From assembly GCA_016929095.1 (NCBI GenBank), contig JAFGJM010000035.1:1-47666 (forward strand): 47,666 bases of DNA, read 5' to 3'. Below the pieces are notes generated by a model. The model did no database searches, was not told the origin of the DNA, and saw nothing but the letters and a program-made list of their open reading frames with translations. Shown piece after piece: positions 16,741 to 24,572 of the stretch; the first letter of the stretch is position 1; every line of letters starts with the position of its first letter. Source of the DNA: Anaerolineales bacterium (lineage in GTDB: Bacteria; Chloroflexota; Anaerolineae; Anaerolineales; UBA4823). The position numbers were made by a program, and so were the translations under genes.

Positions 16741-18720
16741 GTGACAAAAACCGATACACTTCTTACCAATGCCATAGTTTTGACCATGGATGAAAATTTT
16801 CATATTTTTGAACCTGGTGCTGTTGCCATTCAAAACGACCATATCAAAGCGGTAGGTTCACAAAGCGAATTACTCAGTCTGTACGAAGCAAACCAGATAG
16901 TGGATTGCCAGGGAAAAATTGTGATGCCTGGCTTGATCAACGCCCACACCCATGTGCCCATGGCTTTAATGCGTGGTTTGGCAGATGATTTGCGCCTGGA
17001 TGTGTGGTTGATGGGTTATATGATGCCGGTGGAACGCGAATTTGTATCTCCCGAATTCGTTCACCTGGGCACACTTTTGTCGTGTATTGAACTTATCCGT
17101 TCGGGCGTAACATGCTTTGCGGATATGTATTACTTTGAAGAAGACGTTGCTAAAGCGACGGCCGAAGCGGGATTACGAGCCATCTGTGCTCAAAGCGTAT
17201 TGAAATTTCCCTCCCCGGATGCTCAATATTTCGAAGAATCTTTGAGTTCAGCCCGAGAGTATATTCAACGCTGGAAAGGTCATCCGTTGATCATACCCTC
17301 AGTTGCCCCTCACGCTCCCGATACTTGCACGGAGGAGATATTACGCTTGTGTTCTGCTCTGGCTGTTGAGTTTGATGTGCCCCTGCTCACCCACCTGGCG
17401 GAAACAGCTCAGGAAGAGGAAAACTCTCGTCAAGAACACGGCATGCCGGTCATCCCCTATGTAAAAAAGCAAAACCTTTTCGACGCCAAAGTAACTGCGG
17501 CGCACTGCGTTCATGTCGATGAAGGTGAAATTCTCACCTTGCTTCACCATAAAGTGGGTGTGGCGCATAACCCTTCATCGAATTTAAAATTGGCTTCGGG
17601 TTTTGCACCGGTAAGCGCTATGATTGATGCCGGATTGAATGTGGGCATTGGAACTGATGGCCCCGCTTCCAATAACGACCTGGATATGTTCGAAGAAATG
17701 CGCCTGGCGTCTTTCATTGCTAAAGCAGTCACCTACGATCCAACAGTTATTCCTGCGCAAACAACCCTGACAATGGCAACCATTATGGGCGCTAAGGCGC
17801 TGCATATCGATCACATCACCGGCAGCCTGGAGCCGGATAAACGAGCAGATTTGATCATATTGGATATATCGCCTCTGCATAACACGCCTCGCTTCCGCCG
17901 AGAAAACCACGGTCTGTATGCTCAAATCGTGTATGCTGCTAAATCCACCGATGTCACCGATGTGATGGTGAATGGTCAGTGGCTTATGAGAGATCGTCAA
18001 TTAACCACAATTAACGAAGCCGAATTATTGAAACAGGCTGAAAATTACGCCCGAATAATTGATACATTTTTAATCCAACGTGAACAATCCGTGCTTTCAA
18101 AGCTTGTTGCCATTGGCGGCGCCACAGAGACGGAAAGTTTCGAAATTCAAGCCAAAGCCCGCGTTTTAGATACCTCGCCCATCCTGACGGCTATCAGTAG
18201 CCCAGAATTAGAAATACTCCATCACCGTCATTATCACGAATATGACACTTATTTTTCGTTTGAAAATTCAGAACAAGAGTATTTACGGTACCGGGAAGAT
18301 GAATATATCGATGAAAAAGGACAGGTCAGTAATATCCGCTATCGATTAACTCTCTTAGGTCCAGCCCGTGAAGATCATTTTCCAAGCGATGTGCTTCTCT
18401 CGCGCAGTCGTTTTATTGCGCCTGCCACACATAGTCTAAGGTTTTATCGAGAATACTTCAAACCCTCCGGTGAAACCTTCATCGAAAAAGACCGCTTACG
18501 CTGGCGGATAATCTTCAAAGGAACAGAATTCTACATAAACCTGGATCAAGTAACAGAACCAGATATGGGATATTTCGTGGAAGTGAAAAGCCGTACCTGG
18601 AGCAAGCGGGATGCAGAACACAAGGCAGAAATGGGTACACAATTATTGCAGTTCCTTGGCGCCTCTTTGGATAAAACAGTAACCCAGGATTATATTGAAA
18701 TCATTTCCCCTAAGAATTAA
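16741..18720 (+). CDS. MtaD-like amidohydrolase fused to a CYTH domain
   Basis: A 659-residue fusion. Residues 1-448 are a complete ATZ/TRZ-type metal amidohydrolase close to S-adenosylhomocysteine/5'-methylthioadenosine deaminases: metal ligands H69 and H71 in NAHTHVPM, H218 in LLTHLAET, H255 in AAHCVHVD, and D306 in GIGTDGPASNN, with the HAPDTC segment at 191-196. Residues about 464-659 form a CYTH-like domain: an opening strand FEIQAKARV (E468 and K472 of an ExExK-like motif, with Gln at the middle Glu), then RYR, RSRF, LRWRI and FVEVKSRTW strands that line the triphosphate tunnel in the family. The start is GTG 16741 after GGGAG. The fusion suggests hydrolysis or binding of a phosphorylated adenosine or similar compound, an inference only. 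Confidence 0.85.
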   Translation: MTKTDTLLTNAIVLTMDENFHIFEPGAVAIQNDHIKAVGSQSELLSLYEANQIVDCQGKIVMPGLINAHTHVPMALMRGLADDLRLDVWLMGYMMPVEREFVSPEFVHLGTLLSCIELIRSGVTCFADMYYFEEDVAKATAEAGLRAICAQSVLKFPSPDAQYFEESLSSAREYIQRWKGHPLIIPSVAPHAPDTCTEEILRLCSALAVEFDVPLLTHLAETAQEEENSRQEHGMPVIPYVKKQNLFDAKVTAAHCVHVDEGEILTLLHHKVGVAHNPSSNLKLASGFAPVSAMIDAGLNVGIGTDGPASNNDLDMFEEMRLASFIAKAVTYDPTVIPAQTTLTMATIMGAKALHIDHITGSLEPDKRADLIILDISPLHNTPRFRRENHGLYAQIVYAAKSTDVTDVMVNGQWLMRDRQLTTINEAELLKQAENYARIIDTFLIQREQSVLSKLVAIGGATETESFEIQAKARVLDTSPILTAISSPELEILHHRHYHEYDTYFSFENSEQEYLRYREDEYIDEKGQVSNIRYRLTLLGPAREDHFPSDVLLSRSRFIAPATHSLRFYREYFKPSGETFIEKDRLRWRIIFKGTEFYINLDQVTEPDMGYFVEVKSRTWSKRDAEHKAEMGTQLLQFLGASLDKTVTQDYIEIISPKN

Positions 18721-18729
18721 GGATCTGCC

Positions 18730-19515
18730 TTGGATTCTGTTTTAACTTTCGCATCTCAACTGGCTAAAGAATGCGGCGAGATTTTACTCGATTATTTTCG
18801 CCTCCCAAAAATCCAGACCGATTACAAACCCGACCATTCCCTTGTCACCGAGGCTGATATTGCGGTCGACCGCCATATCAGCCAGGCAATACACACAGCT
18901 TTTCCACAGGACATTCTGTTAAGTGAGGAATTAAAACCGGATTACTTACCGATCGGGGATAATACCCCTCTCTGGATTATTGACCCTTTGGATGGTACTA
19001 CCAATTTCAGCCTGGGGCTTCATCATTGGGGAACATCGATTGCGCGTATTGAAAATGGTTTCCCAAGTCTGGCGGTGCAATACTTCCCCTTGTTCAATGA
19101 GATGTATACCGCTCAAAAGAAATCTGGAACATACTTAAACGATACCCAATTGTCTGTGTGCAATCCCAATACGATGAACAAGACAACCTTTTTCTCTTGC
19201 TGTTCGCGAGCTATAAAGAATTATCACGTAACCATTCCCTATAAAATCCGAATATTTGGCAGCGCCACATACTCATTTTGCAGCCTGGCACGTGGTAATG
19301 CTTTGATCAGTTTTGAAGCCAAAGCAAAAATCTGGGATATCGCCGGCGCCTGGTTAATGGTACCAGAAGCACAAGGATATATCGAAATGTACAATGGCGA
19401 TGAACCTTTTCCGCTTTCTCCTGGAAAATCATTTATCTCGCAAAATTATGCTATTTTGGCGGCTGTCACACCTGATCTCATGAAAAAAGCACGGAATAAA
19501 ATTATCCCTAAGTAA
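18730..19515 (+). CDS. Inositol-monophosphatase-family phosphatase
   Basis: A 261-residue member of the Mg2+-dependent, Li+-sensitive sugar/inositol phosphatase family. Motifs seen: LLSEE (metal-binding Glu), WIIDPLDGTTNFSLGL (the family signature DPLDGTTNF) and IWDIAGAWLMVPEAQG (second signature WDxAGxxLxVxEAG, with Gln replacing the usual Ala/Gly region). The start is TTG 18730, justified by AAGGA at 18719-18723 with 6-nt spacing and by the fit to the family N terminus. It is the third gene of the cinA operon. Members dephosphorylate inositol-1-phosphate, fructose-1,6-bisphosphate, histidinol-phosphate or PAP; the substrate cannot be read from sequence. The context with an adenosine-like deaminase makes a PAP-type substrate conceivable but unproven. 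Confidence 0.85.
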   Translation: MDSVLTFASQLAKECGEILLDYFRLPKIQTDYKPDHSLVTEADIAVDRHISQAIHTAFPQDILLSEELKPDYLPIGDNTPLWIIDPLDGTTNFSLGLHHWGTSIARIENGFPSLAVQYFPLFNEMYTAQKKSGTYLNDTQLSVCNPNTMNKTTFFSCCSRAIKNYHVTIPYKIRIFGSATYSFCSLARGNALISFEAKAKIWDIAGAWLMVPEAQGYIEMYNGDEPFPLSPGKSFISQNYAILAAVTPDLMKKARNKIIPK

Positions 19516-19650
19516 AAATCGATTGTGATCAAACATCACTCCATTCAACCCGGGAAATGTCAAAGAAAAAAGTGTAATGTTTGAAATCAAGAGTTATTTG
19601 TTTTATTGCAAACTTTTATTAACATAAAATTTTAAGAAATGAGGAACATT

Positions 19651-20643
19651 ATGGAATATCGCTTTCTTGGAAAATCAGGATTAAAAATATCCGCGCTGTC
19701 TTTCGGCGCCTGGGTGACTTTTAGCTCACAAATCGGAGAAGAAACAGCCCTCGATTGCATGACGGCGGCATACGAACATGGCGTTAATTTCTTTGATAAC
19801 GCTGAGGTATACGCCGGCGGTAAAGCAGAAATTATGATGGGAAATGTCCTCAAAAAAATCGGTTGGAAACGGAGCGATCTGGTGATTTCAACCAAATTGT
19901 TTTGGGGTGGTGATGGGCCTAATGATAACGGCCTATCACGTAAGCATATCCTTGAAGGGATCGATCATTCCTTGATTCGCCTTCAAATGGACTATGTTGA
20001 CCTCTTGTTTTGTCATCGTCCCGATCTTTTCACCCCGATGGAGGAGACTGTTTGGGCAATGAACCAGGTGATCAACCAGGGGAAAGCATTCTATTGGGGT
20101 ACCAGTGAATGGAGTGCGCAACAAATCATTGAAGCATATGGTATTGCCCGGCGTGAGCATTTAATTCCTCCGTTAATGGAACAACCCGAATATAACATGT
20201 TCCATCGTGAGCGTGTCGAGCGTGAATATGAACCCTTGTATCAAACAATAGGTTTGGGTACCACCACCTGGAGTCCTCTGGCAAGTGGAATGCTTACCGG
20301 AAAATATAACCAGGGAATACCCAAGGATTCACGCTTGAATGTGGAAGGTTATGATTGGCTGCGAAAACGCTTCGAGGATGAAGAAGGCCAACGAAGACTG
20401 GAGATTGTTGGCCAATTACTACCAATTGCCAGCGAATTGGGTTGTACGATGGCACAAATGGCGCTCGCCTGGTGCTTAAAAAATCCCAATGTCAGCACAG
20501 TGATCACTGGCGCTTCGAGGCGCGAACAGGTAATCGAAAATATGAACGCACTGGAAATGGTAGAAAAACTCACCCCGGATGTGATGGAAAAAATCGAGGC
20601 TGTTCTTGGTAACCGACCAAAACCAGCCCACGATTGGAGGTAA
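19651..20643 (+). CDS. Aldo/keto reductase, Kv-beta/YghZ-like
   Basis: A 330-residue NAD(P)H-dependent oxidoreductase with a TIM-barrel fold. Catalytic elements are [14 protein letters not shown] (the Asp and Tyr of the tetrad), [11 protein letters not shown] (Lys) and [15 protein letters not shown] (His). The cofactor-binding region is [16 protein letters not shown] and the C-terminal [15 protein letters not shown]. This arrangement, with GKAEIMMGN and the [11 protein letters not shown] segment, fits the AKR6 (potassium-channel beta-subunit-like) group. I chose ATG 19651 because GAGG at 19641-19644 spaces well to it; ATG 19639 would lie upstream of that ribosome site. It ends in a Rho-independent terminator that lies inside the convergent gene. 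The physiological substrate is unknown. Confidence 0.9.
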   Translation: MEYRFLGKSGLKISALSFGAWVTFSSQIGEETALDCMTAAYEHGVNFFDNAEVYAGGKAEIMMGNVLKKIGWKRSDLVISTKLFWGGDGPNDNGLSRKHILEGIDHSLIRLQMDYVDLLFCHRPDLFTPMEETVWAMNQVINQGKAFYWGTSEWSAQQIIEAYGIARREHLIPPLMEQPEYNMFHRERVEREYEPLYQTIGLGTTTWSPLASGMLTGKYNQGIPKDSRLNVEGYDWLRKRFEDEEGQRRLEIVGQLLPIASELGCTMAQMALAWCLKNPNVSTVITGASRREQVIENMNALEMVEKLTPDVMEKIEAVLGNRPKPAHDWR

Positions 20644-20654
20644 AGTCAGTTTTA

Positions 20655-21695
20655 TTACCGAATGATATGGTAAAGCTGCCCCCAGGCAGCTTTTTCTAAA
20701 TCGGCGATCGTGAGCAATTTGGCGCCAATTTCCCTCAAGGATTTCCCTGGATTTTTGGAGGGTGAAAATTCTTTGAACAACAAAGCGACTTCTTGCCAGC
20801 GATCGCCTATGGTTTTAAATTGTTTTGAAATTTCTTCCAAATCCGCAATACCGGTTATATCGACAGCTTCGTGTAAAAACCGGCCATACAGATAACGGAA
20901 CAGTCCCCCGCCCGTTCCTCCGGTGTAATCGATATAGATATAGCCATTCCTCACCGCTTCTATAAGTTCGTGAAAATCCAAAATCTCAGCCCAACGCGGA
21001 ATACGTTGAGCCGCTTTATATATCCCTTTGACACCCAGACTCGAGATTGGAGGTTTAATCATTTTCTCACTGGTTTCGTATATCGCCTGCCGAACATCCT
21101 CTACAGCGATCGGATGAGCCCGAGAGAAATCCATTTCAAACCAGACATTATGAGGCGGAAATGGTTTAAATTTCGAATGGCGTGCTTGCGCCAAATCGGG
21201 CAGCAATACAGGGTGTAACAATCCATCCCGCTCCGCGATCAAAACTGTGGAAGTTTGGGGATCATATCCAGCGGCAACGATCATATGTGCGCCAAAGTGG
21301 ATTCCGGGAGGGAGTTTGAAGTAAGGCAAGAAGCCCATATCGGCATACAACATGACCGGCGTCCCGTTAGTCAATAATTCCAACAATCGGTTTTCTGCCT
21401 TTTTTGGGCTGCCAGTTTTGTAGTGTTGGGCGTATACGCCGGTCCTTTTCGCCGCTGTTATTTCTATCCCCTCCTCGCCTTTTCTGCCAACGTTCCCCCT
21501 GCCTCCCATAAAAGGTATTGCTCCTTTTATTTCTAAATAGGCAAAACCAATCCCCGAGCCAATCCCAAAGAGGACTTCCTCAAGTACTGGGTATTGGTTG
21601 AATTCATAAATATTCCGCATCGAACCGGTGACACAATGGTGCGTCTTTATAGGTGTAAAGCCCTTGATCAACCCTGTGATTTGCAAATCATTCAT
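20655..21695 (-). CDS. BtrH-type (DUF4872) N-terminal-domain protein, putative cysteine acyltransferase/peptidase-like
   Basis: A 346-residue protein with the butirosin-biosynthesis-H N-terminal domain: THHCVTGSMRNI near the N terminus (nucleophilic C21 of the papain-like fold), NGTPVMLYADMGFLPY, and FGAHMIVAAGYDPQTSTVLIAERDG with the catalytic-type His. The C-terminal DUF4872-like helical region (from about residue 210) completes the usual two-domain layout. In butirosin biosynthesis BtrH transfers an acyl group from carrier protein to the aminoglycoside; no carrier protein or aminoglycoside genes are here, so the reaction is unknown. It is the last gene of a PadR/GyrI-like/BtrH operon, overlapping the preceding gene by 8 nt. 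Confidence 0.82.
   Translation of the reverse strand: MNDLQITGLIKGFTPIKTHHCVTGSMRNIYEFNQYPVLEEVLFGIGSGIGFAYLEIKGAIPFMGGRGNVGRKGEEGIEITAAKRTGVYAQHYKTGSPKKAENRLLELLTNGTPVMLYADMGFLPYFKLPPGIHFGAHMIVAAGYDPQTSTVLIAERDGLLHPVLLPDLAQARHSKFKPFPPHNVWFEMDFSRAHPIAVEDVRQAIYETSEKMIKPPISSLGVKGIYKAAQRIPRWAEILDFHELIEAVRNGYIYIDYTGGTGGGLFRYLYGRFLHEAVDITGIADLEEISKQFKTIGDRWQEVALLFKEFSPSKNPGKSLREIGAKLLTIADLEKAAWGQLYHIIR
20672..20696 (+). terminator. Rho-independent terminator of the aldo/keto reductase gene
   Basis: AAAGCTGCC (20672-20680) pairs with GGCAGCTTT (20685-20693) around CCCA, followed by TT and C. The structure is GC-rich and ideal for the plus strand, but lies within the last codons of the convergent BtrH-like gene. 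Confidence 0.8.
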
Positions 21696-22305
21696 GTGCT
21701 TTCCTTACCGGTTGCCTTAGTATCGTTTTCAATTTTTCGGGGGCGGTCTTCCGAGGATCTCCCAGATAGATTTCGTGATGTTTCCCGTTTGTAAACAAGC
21801 CACTTGAATGAATAAATTCATGCATACGGGCAATTGTAGGGCTTTCATCGGCATAGGCGCCCCAATATAATATCTGGACCGCTAACCCTTCTTCAAAAGA
21901 TTCAAATCGCATCTTCGATAATTCAGGAATAACTTTTTGTTTTGCTACGATTTCCCGCGCCTTTTCAAATACATCAACCTCCACCCATTTTGGCTGCATG
22001 ATCATCATGGTCCAATCCCATTCACCCTTGTTTTTCACGCTGAATTTAGTCATGTCGTCCACCCACCATAAACCCTCCAAAGGCGAGACGGTAAAATCGA
22101 TTCCCTGTGGTTTTAAAATGAATTTTATTTTGTAAGCTATAGAATATAAGGCTTCGACACTCTTTTGATATTGCAGGCTGGTATTAGGATCGCCATGCCC
22201 ATCTACCAATAAATAATTCATGGAAGGCACATTTATGAGTGAAAATTCTTTAGAGGAAGGTTGATATAAATGTTTCAAATCCTTTTTACAATCAAATTTA
22301 TTCAT
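21688..22305 (-). CDS. GyrI-like small-molecule-binding domain protein
   Basis: A 205-residue protein of the GyrI-like (SOUL/AraC-effector-binding) fold. Recognisable features are INVPSMNYLLVDGHGDPNTS (opening strand and turn), SPLEGLWWVDD (the E-G-L-W-W motif of the COG4832-like branch) and a second-half repeat with AVQILYWGAYADESPTI. Some relatives of this branch have been reported to hydrolyse reactive cyclopropane-type toxins; others simply bind ligands. I start at ATG 22305 because it overlaps the PadR stop by 8 nt, has AGGA five bases upstream, and longer versions would read through the PadR gene. The gene is likely controlled by PadR in response to the molecule it binds. Confidence 0.82.
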   Translation of the reverse strand: MNKFDCKKDLKHLYQPSSKEFSLINVPSMNYLLVDGHGDPNTSLQYQKSVEALYSIAYKIKFILKPQGIDFTVSPLEGLWWVDDMTKFSVKNKGEWDWTMMIMQPKWVEVDVFEKAREIVAKQKVIPELSKMRFESFEEGLAVQILYWGAYADESPTIARMHEFIHSSGLFTNGKHHEIYLGDPRKTAPEKLKTILRQPVRKAHE

Positions 22306-22831
22306 CTTTCCTATCCATTTCATCAAGAATTTTTTGAGTAACCTGAATTTCAGCTTGAATGACTGCCAGACTATATCCAAACATCCATTCGACATGTGAG
22401 GGCAGCGGTCTTTGAGATTCTCTGCGTGCAATTACATAGGCTTCCCTTTGTACTAAATTTTGTTTGTAACGTATCAGAGCAGCTTTTACATCGGCTCTGG
22501 AAAGCCCTGGAATTCCTGCCAATCCCATTTGAATTAAAGGATATGTTTGCTGTGGTTCCGATAATGCCTTAAGTGTGGCTTCACGCCATGCGCTTTTACC
22601 TTTTGATGTCATGGCATACATTTTTCGTGCGGGTCCCAGGCCTGTTTGTGAATCCAGTTGACTTCTAATATATCCCTTCTTTTCAAGTTTTTTCAATAGA
22701 TAATAGATCGATGAAAATCCGATTTCTGTCCAATCGCGCATACCGCGTAGTTCAATAATCTGTTCGATCTCATAACCATAATGAGGGTTTTCACTAACCA
22801 GAGAAAGGATGGCTAATTCAGCATTTGTCAT
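22298..22831 (-). CDS. PadR-family transcriptional regulator
   Basis: A 177-residue winged-helix repressor. It starts TNAELAILSLVSENPHYGYEIEQII, the PadR N-terminal helix and wing entry, with the recognition region FSSIYYLLKKLEKKGYIRSQ followed by the wing (RKMYAMTSKGKSAW). The C-terminal Vir/PadR_2-type helical dimerisation domain covers about residues 90-177. It is the first gene of a tight operon with the GyrI-like and BtrH-like genes and sits directly downstream of a nested palindrome that overlaps the promoter, so autoregulation is expected. The ligand is unknown but may be the compound handled by the GyrI-like partner. Confidence 0.9.
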   Translation of the reverse strand: MTNAELAILSLVSENPHYGYEIEQIIELRGMRDWTEIGFSSIYYLLKKLEKKGYIRSQLDSQTGLGPARKMYAMTSKGKSAWREATLKALSEPQQTYPLIQMGLAGIPGLSRADVKAALIRYKQNLVQREAYVIARRESQRPLPSHVEWMFGYSLAVIQAEIQVTQKILDEMDRKDE

Positions 22832-22840
22832 TATTTATTC

Positions 22841-22883
22841 ATTCCTCTACTATTCTAATATTAGAATATCACAGTAGTGGAAT
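22841..22883 (-). promoter_or_regulatory. Nested inverted repeats, putative PadR operator/promoter
   Basis: The inner element TATTCTAATATTAGAATA (22851-22868) is a perfect 18-bp palindrome. An outer pair, ATTCCTCTAC (22841-22850) and GTAGTGGAAT (22874-22883), is inverted with one mismatch. On the minus strand TAGAAT within the palindrome can act as -10, so binding would block transcription of the PadR operon. Confidence 0.65.
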
Positions 22884-22986
22884 ATAGTCAAGGGAGGCTT
22901 GATTACTTAGCCTTTTTTGTATCCCCCGTTCAATCGAATCACGGATTCACCGATGGATCACGAAATGAATTGGCTGGTAAAAATGT

Positions 22987-24378
22987 TCATTCCAATGTTT
23001 TGCGGATTGCAGCGGCTAATTCCTGTGCTCTCCTTGGAGCATCTCCCACGTAACGGCTGGCATCCATTAAATACATGATGGCAACTTCATCCAAATACTC
23101 ATGGATTTCTGAGTCCTGGAGTATCTTGTTTAACAGGGGATTTTCTTCCCCTCTTTGAAGCGTTTCCCATGCTTGTAAAGCATGCTGTCTGAGTTTCTCG
23201 TGCATTTTTTGCCGATCAGCGCCAGCTTTTCCGAGTGCCATTAGTAGCCGTTCGGTCGCCGAAAATGTACCGTACATTTTAAAATTCTTTTCTATTCCCT
23301 TTGAGTTTATCACCAGTCCTGAAATAATCTTGATCATCGTGTTTATTAATTCGTCGCTGATCAGGAACATTTCCGAAAGCAATACCCGCCGATTGGCAGA
23401 ATCGTCCAGTGTCCTCTCCAATAAACAATGCGCTGCGTTATCCCAGGCGATACGGGGCATTTGAGCCAACACCCTGGCAAGGGAGCAAACTCTTTCTGCT
23501 TGAACCGGGTTTTTCTTAAATGGCATAGCAGAAGAACCCACTTGTTTTTTACCAAATGGCTCAGATAATTCACCAATGGGGGGAGATTGTAAAAGGCGTA
23601 AATCAAATGCGATTTTATATAAAGTGCCCCCCAGCCCCGCCAGGTCGGAGGCTATTTGGTAATCCTGCTTTCGGGGATAAGTTTGGGAGGCAACCGGGAA
23701 AAATGGCAAGCCAATATAAGTGGATAGCCGTAATTCAAAATCCCGCACCCGGTCTGCACCTAATAGCTCGGTATACGAAGAAGATGATCCAACCGCGCCT
23801 TTAAATCCCTTCCCTTTTATATACTCTCTATCTCGCTGTAAATTCTCCCAATCGGTTAACAAATCTTGTGCATAGAGTGCAAACCGGTATCCCAAAGTGG
23901 AGGGTTCAGCCGGTTGAAGATGAGTAAATCCAATGATTGGTGTTTCCGCCCAGGTTTCAATTTTTTCACAAAAAAGGATGAGTAATTTTCGCAAGTTTTC
24001 TGTCACCAGATCGAGCGCCTGTCGCATCCTTAGAGGGTCAGCATTATCCTCAATATCCATCGAGGTTGCGCCCAGGTGAAGGATGCCCCCGCCAACAGGG
24101 CATTGCTCGGCGAATGCTTTCAACTCAGCCATTAAGTCGTGCTTGATCTCTGCTTCAATTTCAAGCGAACGCTTCACATTAACTTGATGCTCATGCGCCT
24201 TAAGATCGGAAACTTGCTCAAAATTGACCAGATGATATTCAGCCTGGATTTCTGCCAGGGCAACCCATAACGAACGCCATAATCGGCGTTTATTGCTTTC
24301 ACTCCAAATCTTTCGCATCGCCGGGCTGCCATACCGCCATGAAAACGGAGAGAGATAATTATCGAAAATGTTTTCCAT
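22987..24378 (-). CDS. purB: Adenylosuccinate lyase
   Basis: A 463-residue fumarase/aspartase-superfamily enzyme that cleaves SAICAR and adenylosuccinate in purine synthesis. Visible motifs are YGSPAMRKIWSE near the N terminus, GATSMDIEDNAD (substrate-binding His-equivalent loop), FTHLQPAEPSTLGYR (second conserved region with the catalytic His), and the superfamily signature GSSAMPFKKNPVQAE (flexible loop with catalytic Ser). I place the start at ATG 24378 (MENIFDNYLSPFSWRYG), matching the family N terminus; earlier in-frame starts lie upstream of a perfect TATAAT and are not needed. The C-terminal domain fits the PurB type seen in Chloroflexota and archaea. It is a single gene, divergent from the signalling operon. 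Confidence 0.92.
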   Translation of the reverse strand: MENIFDNYLSPFSWRYGSPAMRKIWSESNKRRLWRSLWVALAEIQAEYHLVNFEQVSDLKAHEHQVNVKRSLEIEAEIKHDLMAELKAFAEQCPVGGGILHLGATSMDIEDNADPLRMRQALDLVTENLRKLLILFCEKIETWAETPIIGFTHLQPAEPSTLGYRFALYAQDLLTDWENLQRDREYIKGKGFKGAVGSSSSYTELLGADRVRDFELRLSTYIGLPFFPVASQTYPRKQDYQIASDLAGLGGTLYKIAFDLRLLQSPPIGELSEPFGKKQVGSSAMPFKKNPVQAERVCSLARVLAQMPRIAWDNAAHCLLERTLDDSANRRVLLSEMFLISDELINTMIKIISGLVINSKGIEKNFKMYGTFSATERLLMALGKAGADRQKMHEKLRQHALQAWETLQRGEENPLLNKILQDSEIHEYLDEVAIMYLMDASRYVGDAPRRAQELAAAIRKTLE

Positions 24379-24385
24379 AAGAAGC

Positions 24386-24391
24386 ATTATA
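24386..24391 (-). promoter_or_regulatory. -10 element of purB implying a leaderless mRNA
   Basis: On the minus strand TATAAT (24391 to 24386) is followed by seven bases and then ATG 24378. A weak -35 TTTCAA lies 17 nt upstream. No Shine-Dalgarno precedes the ATG. Confidence 0.5.
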
Positions 24392-24445
24392 CAATTGGGA
24401 TTACAAAATTGAAAGTAGAAATCCCCCAAATAAAAAGTAACAAAT

Positions 24446-24474
24446 TTGCAATTCGATTAAATGATGAATATAAT
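24446..24474 (+). promoter_or_regulatory. Promoter of the kinase/PP2C/J-VWA/FHA operon
   Basis: TTGCAA (24446-24451), 17-nt spacer, perfect TATAAT (24469-24474). Transcription would start near 24481, about 90 nt before ATG 24573. Confidence 0.7.
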
Positions 24475-24572
24475 GTAGAATATTGGAATAATAAAATTAG
24501 TATATAGATGAGGGAAGTACTCTGGATACTCAACGAAAGACACAAGAGTTAGAAGGTCCTGAACGACCGGGA

